Assembly (NCBI GenBank): GCA_021836865.1
Contig: JAKBHH010000018.1
Span: 1 to 48,846, forward strand
Reading direction: 5' to 3'
Length of the DNA stretch: 48,846 nucleotides
DNA from: Acidobacteriota bacterium
GTDB lineage: Bacteria > Acidobacteriota > Terriglobia > Terriglobales > Acidobacteriaceae
Positions 1-6,900 of this stretch are shown here, piece after piece (position 1 is the first letter of the stretch; every line of letters begins with the position of its first letter). The notes under the pieces are model-generated. The model searched no databases. It was given only the letters and a program-made list of their open reading frames with translations, and had not been told where the DNA came from. The position numbers were made by a program, and so were the translations under genes.

Positions 1-250
1 ATGTGGCGATGACCTGCCACCGATAAGGTGGCCCAACTCAACCGGGGCCGCGTTAGCGACCCCGCTCAAGCCGCTTCGAGCGGCTCACAAAACGAAGCCC
101 CCGGCTCTGCCGGGGGTAATCTCACTTGCCCATGGGGAAGTTGGGCCACTCAACTCACCACCCCGATCGGGTATCGCGATCAAAGTGGGCACCGCTTCTA
201 GGCGCGCAGCAGGACGGCTTCCTCCCCGTGAAACTGGGCCATAGTGATCT
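1..250. other. Non-coding left edge with repeated tggccca motifs, possible insertion-sequence end
   Basis: No convincing gene lies before base 389. A short motif recurs in both orientations: gtggcccaactc near 27-38, gttgggccactc near 140-151, and actgggccatag near 233-244. Repeated subterminal motifs of this kind are found at the ends of some insertion sequences, for example the IS21 family. No transposase is visible inside the window, so the assignment is a guess. Bases 250-388 hold the leader of the oxidase operon, with no clear promoter that I can defend. Confidence 0.25.
69..116. terminator. Tandem hairpins, terminator-like
   Basis: Two perfect hairpins lie side by side. The first is agccgct / agcggct (69-75 with 79-85, three-base loop). 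The second is cccccggc / gccggggg (98-105 with 109-116, three-base loop). On the minus strand the second is followed by a T-rich run (cttcgttttg), so it could end a transcript coming from the right. It could equally belong to the end of an insertion element. Confidence 0.4.
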
Positions 251-388
251 GGGCGTGGATATGGAGCGGGAAGGGAAGTTGACGGGAGTGATTCTGAAAA
301 CTTATTGGTCATCAGAAAGAATGGTTGGACAGTGTGAGGTTGCGTCGAGGAAGCTGAAGAAAGCGCTCAGGTTGAGACTCAGAAGACT

Positions 389-610
389 ATGCCCTACTTC
401 CCCAAGGATCAAAACGATGGACCTGCAAATCATGGGCTCAAGCGTCATGTTCCGCATTGGCAGGGCATCTTGGTGCTGGCTCTTCTGCTCGCAGGTCTCC
501 TGATCTCTATCCTTGTCGTCCGGCTTATTGATCCGCGAAGCATGAGAGGCGGCATTGGGCTGACTCATGCCCTGATTGCTATGCCGAGCTGGGGAGGTGA
601 GACGGTATGA
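389..610 (+). CDS. Small single-span membrane protein, first gene of the oxidase operon
   Basis: This is a 73-residue protein with a polar N-terminus, one strong membrane helix at about residues 25-46 (rich in L, A, V and I) and a short polar tail. It does not match a family I recognise. Its stop overlaps the oxidase start as ATGA (607-610), which implies translational coupling. That makes it a candidate accessory subunit or assembly factor, in the position where small Cco subunits can occur. The ribosome binding site is weak. Being real rests mainly on the overlap and the membrane helix. Confidence 0.6.
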   Translation: MPYFPKDQNDGPANHGLKRHVPHWQGILVLALLLAGLLISILVVRLIDPRSMRGGIGLTHALIAMPSWGGETV

Positions 611-3219
611 CAGCAGATCGCGGGATTTCGCGCATCGCATATCCTCTCGTCCGCGCGCATGCCTACGCCGCGTTTGCAGGGCTGTTTCTCTCTGCCTTGT
701 TTGGCCTTCTGGTATCGATCAAATTCCATGCTCCGGCTTTTCTCGGCGGTCACGGTTGGGAGACATGGGGACGCCTGCGATATGACCATACGCAGGGCAT
801 TCTCTACGCATGGCTGGGCAACGCCTTTATTGCGTTTCTCTATTACGCTGTGCCTCTGCTGACGCAACGATCGGTGACTAGCGTCCGCCTCGGCTGGATA
901 ATGTTCTGGACCTGGAATGGTGTTGCGGTTCTGGGTGGCTGGAGTCTTGTACTGGCCGGTTCAAGCCAGCCGCTCGAGTGGGCTGAGTTTCCCCTTGCAA
1001 TTGCAGCTGTGATTGAATTGGCGCTGCTGCTGCTGATCGTTCAGTTTTGTATCCCTTTCTGGAAGTGCGGAGGCTCGGAGCTTTACGTCGCAGGCTGGTA
1101 TCTGCTGGGAGGCATCACCTTCACTGCGCTCGCCTATCCGGTTGGGAACCTGTTACCTCATATTCTTCCAGGGGCGATGGGAGCGGCATTCAGCGGCTTA
1201 TGGATTCACGACGCGGTTGGCATCTTTGTTACGCCCTTTGCCACTGCAATTGCATACTTTGTGATTCCTGTGGTGACAAGGAAGCCGATCTATAGCCACT
1301 TCTACTCGATGATCGGCTTCTGGCTCCTGTTTCTGGTCTATCCACTGAACGGGATTCATCATTATGTCTACTCGTCGCTGCCCATGAGCGCGCAGCACGC
1401 CTCAGAGGTTGCGTCCATCTATCAGGGCATCGACGTCATTATCGTGGTCGCTAACCTGCTGCTTTCGATCGCTTTGGCTGCGGATGATTCGCTTGTCCGC
1501 GACATTCCTCTTCGCTTTGTGTGGACCAGCGTGGTTCTCTACCTTGTCGTAAGCATTCAAGGCTCGGTGCAGGCGGTTATGGCTTTCAACAGCTTCATCC
1601 ACTTTACGGATTGGGTCATTGGTCACTCTCATCTCGCCATGATTGGCTTTGCCTCCTTTGCGGCAATGGGCGCGCTTGCGCACATCTGGCATTCGGTGCC
1701 TGGTGCGCGGCAAAGCAGGCGTGCGCTTGCCTGGTCGTACTGGCTGCTGGTGATTGGTCTTGCGCTAATGGTGGTGGACCTGACGGGCGCGGGTCTTGTG
1801 CAGGCAAGCATGTGGCGAGAACATCTGCTCTGGATGGATTCTGTGCGGGCATCGCGACCGTATTGGATTTTTCGAACTGCGGATGGATGTCTGCTTCTAA
1901 CAGGCTTTTTGCTTTTTGTTGTAAGTTTTTTTGTCGGCGAGGCGGCCGGTGAGGCTCCTGCCCGCTACTCAGTTGGCCCGCCGGAACAATGCATTCCAGA
2001 GGCGCGAAAGACTGATAAGTGGATCAGTACCGCCTATGGCGCAACTTTTGGCGCAGGGCTGGTCTTCTTCTTCATTTCGTTTATTGCTCTTGGTGTGATC
2101 CCCGCGCTCAATCTGCGTCGAGCGATCAGGCGTACCACGCCGCCCGGAGCGCAACTGACTTTGACGGAACAGGAATTGCACGGCCAGCAGATATACGCGC
2201 GCAATGGTTGCGCTTACTGTCATACGGAACAGGTGCGTTTTACCGCGGCGGATGAATGGCGTTTTGGGCCTCCAACAGAGGCGTGGGAAACACAGAATCA
2301 GTATCCGCAGATGTGGGGCACGCGTCGCATTGGTCCAGATCTTGCGCGCGAGGCTGGCCGTCGCCCACGTGACTGGCAACTCGTGCATCTCTACAATCCG
2401 CGCTACATGGTTCCGGACTCGGTCATGCCTGGATACCCATGGTTGTTTGATGGCTCAGCCGAGCGTCCATCAGAAGATGCACGGGATTTGGCTGCTTATC
2501 TCAGCACTCTAGGTCGGGCTGCACTGGAAGCAGCAGCTTCGAATACCGCTGGACGGGCATCTGCGAATAGAGTGCCGAGGGTGCCTGTCGATCTGGCCGC
2601 CAAGGGCTCTGCGGAAGGAAGAGCAGTCTTTCTGGAGAATTGTGCTGGATGTCATGGAACAGATGGACGAGCACAATCGCCGGGCGGACGAGCGTTGCGA
2701 CCGGTTGCCTTCAATCTGGTTGATTTTCGTCTCGCCCCCGATGCGCTGTGGCGGGCCTTAGAAATCGGCGTCGCGGGTAGCGCGATGCCGGGTTGGAGCG
2801 ACCTGTCCGGCGATGAGTTCCGGACTGTTGCCCAGTATGCGCTCTCGCTGAGCAGCACCCCTGAGCCTGACTCCGGTGCAACGTGGGCGCCCAAGCCCAC
2901 GCTCGTCGCTGCGGGAGAACGCGTCTACGTCGTGCATTGTGCGCGTTGCCACGGAGGCAGCGGTGACGGCAACGGCCCCGATGCAGCAAGCTACCGGCCA
3001 CCTCCAGCCAATTTCCAACAGATGCTGGTGTCGTTCCGCGGCGGTGAAGAGGTAATTCGCCACGGAGTTCCCGGCAGCGGAATGCCCGCATGGCCCTTGC
3101 TGACGCCGGCGGAAATTCAGGCGGTGACCTTCTACATGCGGTCGTTTTACAAGGGGCCCGCAGAGCTCCGCGATACGGAGAAATCAGCGCGATCTGCAGA
3201 GATGGAGGCCATGCCGTGA
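607..3219 (+). CDS. Single-chain cbb3-type cytochrome c oxidase (CcoN-CcoO-CcoP-like fusion)
   Basis: This 870-residue terminal oxidase would reduce O2 in the cytoplasmic membrane. Residues 1-460 are CcoN-like: H61 is a low-spin heme ligand candidate, H201 and the pair H251-H252 fit the CuB ligands, and the GHSH motif (H340, H342) fits the heme b3 and b ligands. A single helix at about 478-505 leads to a CcoO domain with C535-x-x-C538-H539, then the CcoO-typical WGTRRIGPDLA and HLYNPR stretches. Two further cytochrome c motifs follow, C679-x-x-C682-H683 and C778-x-x-C781-H782, equal to the diheme part of CcoP but without a CcoP membrane anchor. CcoN-CcoO fusions are known; having all three parts on one chain is unusual. 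The start overlaps the upstream stop, and the stop overlaps the next gene (GTGA). Confidence 0.93.
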   Translation: MTADRGISRIAYPLVRAHAYAAFAGLFLSALFGLLVSIKFHAPAFLGGHGWETWGRLRYDHTQGILYAWLGNAFIAFLYYAVPLLTQRSVTSVRLGWIMFWTWNGVAVLGGWSLVLAGSSQPLEWAEFPLAIAAVIELALLLLIVQFCIPFWKCGGSELYVAGWYLLGGITFTALAYPVGNLLPHILPGAMGAAFSGLWIHDAVGIFVTPFATAIAYFVIPVVTRKPIYSHFYSMIGFWLLFLVYPLNGIHHYVYSSLPMSAQHASEVASIYQGIDVIIVVANLLLSIALAADDSLVRDIPLRFVWTSVVLYLVVSIQGSVQAVMAFNSFIHFTDWVIGHSHLAMIGFASFAAMGALAHIWHSVPGARQSRRALAWSYWLLVIGLALMVVDLTGAGLVQASMWREHLLWMDSVRASRPYWIFRTADGCLLLTGFLLFVVSFFVGEAAGEAPARYSVGPPEQCIPEARKTDKWISTAYGATFGAGLVFFFISFIALGVIPALNLRRAIRRTTPPGAQLTLTEQELHGQQIYARNGCAYCHTEQVRFTAADEWRFGPPTEAWETQNQYPQMWGTRRIGPDLAREAGRRPRDWQLVHLYNPRYMVPDSVMPGYPWLFDGSAERPSEDARDLAAYLSTLGRAALEAAASNTAGRASANRVPRVPVDLAAKGSAEGRAVFLENCAGCHGTDGRAQSPGGRALRPVAFNLVDFRLAPDALWRALEIGVAGSAMPGWSDLSGDEFRTVAQYALSLSSTPEPDSGATWAPKPTLVAAGERVYVVHCARCHGGSGDGNGPDAASYRPPPANFQQMLVSFRGGEEVIRHGVPGSGMPAWPLLTPAEIQAVTFYMRSFYKGPAELRDTEKSARSAEMEAMP

Positions 3220-3419
3220 TTGCCTGGCTCGTTGGGATCATCACCTTCGTGCTAGCGCTTTTCATCTTTTGGCGAGCGCGCTCAGCCGCATATCGTGTGC
3301 GCAGCGAAGCGCCCAAGTTCCGCTTCCTGGAGAACCTGGGAATCAGGCCTCCCGCGTCTGACCGGTCAGAGACAGACCCCAACCCCAAGGAGAATCCAGA
3401 TGAACCATCTCACTCGTAG
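3216..3419 (+). CDS. Small single-span membrane protein after the oxidase
   Basis: This 67-residue protein begins at a GTG that overlaps the oxidase stop by four bases (GTGA). One membrane helix occupies about residues 2-18, followed by a basic stretch (WRARSAAYRVR) and a polar, acidic and proline-rich tail. This layout resembles small CcoQ- or CcoH-like accessory proteins of cbb3 oxidases in size only; I see no diagnostic motif. Its end overlaps the next gene by 20 bases. The start is inferred from coupling, since no better start exists in frame after the oxidase. Confidence 0.6.
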   Translation: MIAWLVGIITFVLALFIFWRARSAAYRVRSEAPKFRFLENLGIRPPASDRSETDPNPKENPDEPSHS

Positions 3420-4104
3420 ATCATTGTTATCCGGAGCAGCCGCTCTTGGACTGACTGCCGGTGCAGGCGCCGTTGCAGAGGGCCAACTGGTCTGGAAGTC
3501 CACTGACTGGAAGCTTGCAGATTTTCATGCGCTTGTCAGCAACCCGGCCCGCGTCAAGCAGGTCTACGATGTGGTGCAGATTGGCGGCGGGCGGTTCCTG
3601 AACAACGTGAAGAATTCGCTGAATGGGCTCGAATTTGGCTTTGGCGTGCCCAGCCGGCAGATCAAGATTGCCGTGGCAATGCATGGCCCTGCCAACATGC
3701 TCAACTGCGACGACTTTATATGGAGCAAATACGAGATTGGCGCGTGGCTCAATGTCACCGACCCTGAAACGGGCAAGCCTGCGGTTCGCAATCTCTTTCT
3801 CAATAGCTCGAAGGCGGCGGGCAAGGGCTACTCCTCCCCGGATCCAAATAGCGAAGACTCGATGTACCAGGACACGAGCATGCAGGCCCTTCGAGCCAGG
3901 GGCGTGCAGTTCATGTGCTGCCACACGGCCACGGAAGAGCAGGCTCGTATGCTAGTCCGCACACGCAAGCTCACGCAGACCCCTGAAGACGTGGTGAAGG
4001 AAGTGTTGCAGCACACGGTGGAGGGCACACTGGTCGTCGCGTCCATGGTGGCTGCCATCGCTTTGCTGCAGACAGAGGGTCACTACACCTACATTACGGT
4101 CTAA
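3400..4104 (+). CDS. Tat-exported DsrE-like protein
   Basis: This 234-residue protein has a twin-arginine signal at residues 5-28 (TRRSLLSGAAALGL). The rest resembles the DsrE/DsrF-like fold: an early strand region with a long helix, a central IAVAMHGP strand typical of the family, and a late Cys pair C173-C174 in GVQFMCCHTATEE where DsrE-like proteins often carry a conserved Cys. DsrE-type proteins bind or transfer sulfur. An exported version beside a TsdA-like cytochrome suggests handling of a sulfur compound outside the cytoplasm. The start at 3400 follows an aaggaga ribosome binding site. The family call is moderately sure; the substrate is unknown. Confidence 0.75.
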   Translation: MNHLTRRSLLSGAAALGLTAGAGAVAEGQLVWKSTDWKLADFHALVSNPARVKQVYDVVQIGGGRFLNNVKNSLNGLEFGFGVPSRQIKIAVAMHGPANMLNCDDFIWSKYEIGAWLNVTDPETGKPAVRNLFLNSSKAAGKGYSSPDPNSEDSMYQDTSMQALRARGVQFMCCHTATEEQARMLVRTRKLTQTPEDVVKEVLQHTVEGTLVVASMVAAIALLQTEGHYTYITV

Positions 4105-4124
4105 GGCCGCAAAGGAGACCTCGC

Positions 4125-5075
4125 ATGAAGACTCGTATTCTACTGCTCAGTGTGATCTGCGCTGTCGGTTCTACCGGCCGCGCATTCGCGCAGAGCAGCC
4201 CGCCGTGGAGCCAGCAACAGAATGATCCGGCTCCGGACAAGGGCTTCGTCTTCCACGTCCCCGATGTGGACAATGTGCCGGATCTGCATGGCAATCCCTG
4301 TAGTGCCAAGTTGGTTCTGTTCATCGGCGGCAACCAGTTCTTTGCGCTGCCGCAGCTGATCGCCGCCTTCGAGGTCCAGCACTCGGAACTCAAGGGGCAG
4401 ATCTTTTATGAGACGCTGCCACCCGGCATCCTGCGCAAACAGATGGCTGCTGGGAACGCCATCACGCTCGGCAACCTGACGGTGCAGGTGCAGCCTGATG
4501 TCTACGAGGCAGGCACGCGCGCACTGCATTCGATGGAGCAGGCCGGAGAAGTGAGTGGCGTCGTAACCTACGCAACCAACACGTTGGAGATCATGGTTCC
4601 CAAAGGCAACCCGCAAGCGATTCATTCACTGCTTGACCTGGGTCGCGCGGGCATACGACTCTCAATGCCCAACCCGAAGTGGGAGGGCGTGGGGAATCAG
4701 ATCATGAGCTCTCTGCGGAAGGCCGGTGGAGATGCTCTGGTGAAGGCGATCTATGAAACAAAGGTGCAAAACGGACAGACAGTATTGACTGAGATTCATC
4801 ATCGCCAGACACCGATGCGCATCTTGAAGGGCGAGGCGGATGCGGGTGTCACCTGGGCCTCCGAAGTTCGCTTTCAACATAGTATTGGTAATCCGATTGA
4901 AGGCGTAGCGATTCCCGATGCCCAGAACATGACTGCCTCCTATGCAGGCGGAGTGGTGAAGGGAGCGCCTCATGCCGCCGCCGCCGCACAATGGCTCCTG
5001 TTTCTGCAGAGCGCAGAGGCGCAGTCCATCTACCGTAAGTACGGATTTCGTTCGATGACAGACGAAGCAAATTAG
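4125..5075 (+). CDS. Periplasmic ModA-like substrate-binding protein without a transporter
   Basis: This 316-residue protein has a Sec signal peptide (residues 1-23, ending AFA-Q). The mature part looks like a type II periplasmic binding protein of the molybdate/sulfate/phosphate kind: an early LVLFIGGNQFFALP segment, a two-lobed arrangement with VTYATNTLEIMVPKGNP in the middle, and a late YAGGVVKGAPH region. No permease or ATPase gene adjoins it, so it may serve the electron chain or a distant transporter. It starts 20 bases after the DsrE-like gene behind a strong aaaggaga site, so it is in the same operon. The ligand cannot be read from the sequence. Confidence 0.75.
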   Translation: MKTRILLLSVICAVGSTGRAFAQSSPPWSQQQNDPAPDKGFVFHVPDVDNVPDLHGNPCSAKLVLFIGGNQFFALPQLIAAFEVQHSELKGQIFYETLPPGILRKQMAAGNAITLGNLTVQVQPDVYEAGTRALHSMEQAGEVSGVVTYATNTLEIMVPKGNPQAIHSLLDLGRAGIRLSMPNPKWEGVGNQIMSSLRKAGGDALVKAIYETKVQNGQTVLTEIHHRQTPMRILKGEADAGVTWASEVRFQHSIGNPIEGVAIPDAQNMTASYAGGVVKGAPHAAAAAQWLLFLQSAEAQSIYRKYGFRSMTDEAN

Positions 5076-5086
5076 GAGCACTTAGT

Positions 5087-5887
5087 ATGAGTAACAAGCG
5101 AACCTTAGTATCGAATGCCTGTATAGGGATCATCAGAGTTGGGATTTTAGCCGCAGCCATTGCAGGCTGTTCCAGCAAGCATGTGACGCCAGCCTCGCAG
5201 CAGGCCGTGCGCATGCAGCCCAGTTCGGCACCCAAGCAGGATGCTGAACAGGTGCGCAAGGGCAGACTGCTTTTTGATCAAACACCGAAGTACGCTTTTC
5301 ACTACGTTGGAAACCAACTCGCATGCGCCGACTGCCATACTCAGAGCGGAACCGCGGACTACGCGGCACCCCTGATCGATGTGGCAGGACTCTTTCCCAT
5401 GTTCAGCAAACGGGCGGGGCGGGAGATCACCCTCAAAGATCGCATTGATGAGTGCTTTGTGCGCAGCGAGGCAGGAAGGCCGTTGCCCGAGAATAGTCCA
5501 GAGATGCTTGCCCTTGTTGCCTATATTCAGTCACTTTCACGGGGCGGGATGAACGGAAAGTCCTATGCAAAGCGTGGCCTGGTTAACCTGCCCGCGCTCA
5601 AAGGAGATGTTGCCCGCGGCAGATCTGTTTATGTTCAGGCACAGTGCACGATCTGTCACGGAAGTAACGGTGCCGGTGTCCCTCCCGTCATGCCTCCGTT
5701 GTGGGGATCCAGCTCATTCAACGATGGCGCAGGCATGAATAATCAAGAGAAGATGGCGGCCTATGTCTATCAGAACATGCCGCAGAATCATCCCCGGTCG
5801 CTCACGGCGCAGCAGGCCTATGACGTGGCTGCCTATATCCACTCCAAGCCCAGGCCGAAGTTCAACCAGGCTTACAGGAGCTTCTAG
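5087..5887 (+). CDS. Diheme c-type cytochrome lipoprotein, TsdA-like
   Basis: This 266-residue envelope cytochrome has a lipobox ending AAIAG-C28. It carries two heme c motifs, C80-x-x-C83-H84 and C187-x-x-C190-H191. The first domain has the stretch GNQLACADCHTQSGT and then DRIDECFVRSEAGRPLP. In thiosulfate dehydrogenase TsdA and relatives a Cys in this position is the axial ligand of heme 1, here C123, 39 residues after H84. M231 (in YQNMPQ) is a candidate ligand for heme 2. It could oxidise thiosulfate to tetrathionate, do the reverse, or simply pass electrons to the fused oxidase. It follows the binding-protein gene by 11 bases with a taggagc site and ends the operon. Confidence 0.82.
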   Translation: MSNKRTLVSNACIGIIRVGILAAAIAGCSSKHVTPASQQAVRMQPSSAPKQDAEQVRKGRLLFDQTPKYAFHYVGNQLACADCHTQSGTADYAAPLIDVAGLFPMFSKRAGREITLKDRIDECFVRSEAGRPLPENSPEMLALVAYIQSLSRGGMNGKSYAKRGLVNLPALKGDVARGRSVYVQAQCTICHGSNGAGVPPVMPPLWGSSSFNDGAGMNNQEKMAAYVYQNMPQNHPRSLTAQQAYDVAAYIHSKPRPKFNQAYRSF

Positions 5888-6258
5888 TGAAGTGATGGAA
5901 TTGGCCCGGCTCAACTGCGTGGCGGGCAGCGTTTGACCGCCACGCGGTGGTTCCTGGCTGTGTCGGACTGTTCTGTCAGCGGGCAGGGACGCAGCTACTG
6001 GGAATAGCAGATGAAATGTCCCCATCGACGACACTGCACACGGAAACGCCATCCAGCAAGCTAATGTCTCGGAGACGAAGAATCCTGCTGTCGCAGGCTT
6101 GAATTCGAGCGGTGTTGCGGAAGGTTCCGGCATGTGCACGTGGGCACATGGAGGCCTTTCATGCATTGCGATTGACTCCGTTGAATTACGCGTATGGGCG
6201 TTCCAGCCACGGGTACGACCTTCAAGCGGGAGTAGTCAAAGCAATGCGTCTCTTCAAA
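5888..6258. other. Convergent intergenic region with a hairpin
   Basis: No gene is visible here between the oxidase operon (+) and the response regulator (-). A perfect 9-bp stem, gcgtggcgg / ccgccacgc (5917-5925 with 5937-5945), lies 30 bases after the cytochrome stop and could terminate the operon. It lacks a clean T run, so factor-independent termination is uncertain. The rest shows nothing I can name. Confidence 0.4.
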
Positions 6259-6900
6259 TCAGTTCATCGAAATTACACCTTGCTGCATTGCAATGGAGAC
6301 CGCTTCTGTTCTGTCGGCCGCTTCCAGCTTCTCCAGGATGTGGCTTACATGATTCCGCACCGTAATTTGGCTAATTAAAAGAACGCGGCCAATCTCCTTA
6401 TTGGTGAGCCCCTTGGAAAGCATCGTCAGGATTTCCTTTTCCCGCTGACTGAGCCCTTTGCGCCCTTTTCGCTCCGCAATGCGAAGCGCGATGCTTGCCG
6501 GGAAGTGAGTTTGTCCGTTGGCTACGGCGCGAATGGCGCCCACAATCTCGGCACGGGTGGCATCCTTCATCAGATACCCGTGCGCGCCGGCGGTGGCGGC
6601 CCGGTATATCTCCTCTTCATAGTCGAAGCTGGAGAGGATGAGCACCTTAGGAGGAGATGCTCTCCCCAGAATCGCCGGCAGCACATCCAGTCCGGATTTC
6701 TTCGGCATGCGGAGATCGAGTAGCACAACATCTACTGGATGCTGATCAAGAAGTGCCAGTGCTGCATCGGCGCCATCGACTCCGCCTGCCAAATAAAACC
6801 CTGGCTCCTTCTTCAGCAGGGTTGCCAATCCGGCGCGCACGATCGGGTGATCGTCCACAATCAGGATTCGAATCGGCGGCTCTTCACAATGCTTTTCCAT
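6259..6900 (-). CDS. NarL/LuxR-type response regulator (module A)
   Basis: This 213-residue regulator has a receiver domain (residues 10-125) with acidic pocket DD16-17, phospho-acceptor D62 in VVLLDLRMP, and a later K in LMKDAT. A C-terminal LuxR-type helix-turn-helix (about 148-205) contains LSQREKEILTMLSKGLTNKEIG and ITVRNHVSHILEKL. It would bind DNA when phosphorylated by the kinase next to it. The start at 6900 (MEKHCEE) puts the receiver at the normal distance and overlaps the kinase 3' end by 17 bases, so the two are translationally coupled. Its paralogue is the regulator ending at 37266. Likely targets are the divergent TonB receptor and GH127 genes. Confidence 0.93.
   Translation of the reverse strand: MEKHCEEPPIRILIVDDHPIVRAGLATLLKKEPGFYLAGGVDGADAALALLDQHPVDVVLLDLRMPKKSGLDVLPAILGRASPPKVLILSSFDYEEEIYRAATAGAHGYLMKDATRAEIVGAIRAVANGQTHFPASIALRIAERKGRKGLSQREKEILTMLSKGLTNKEIGRVLLISQITVRNHVSHILEKLEAADRTEAVSIAMQQGVISMN

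Noticed and set aside
3295..3399. Longer N-terminus for the DsrE-like protein starting at 3295
   Set aside because: It would bury the twin-arginine signal and overlap the small membrane protein gene; the ATG at 3400 has a good ribosome binding site.
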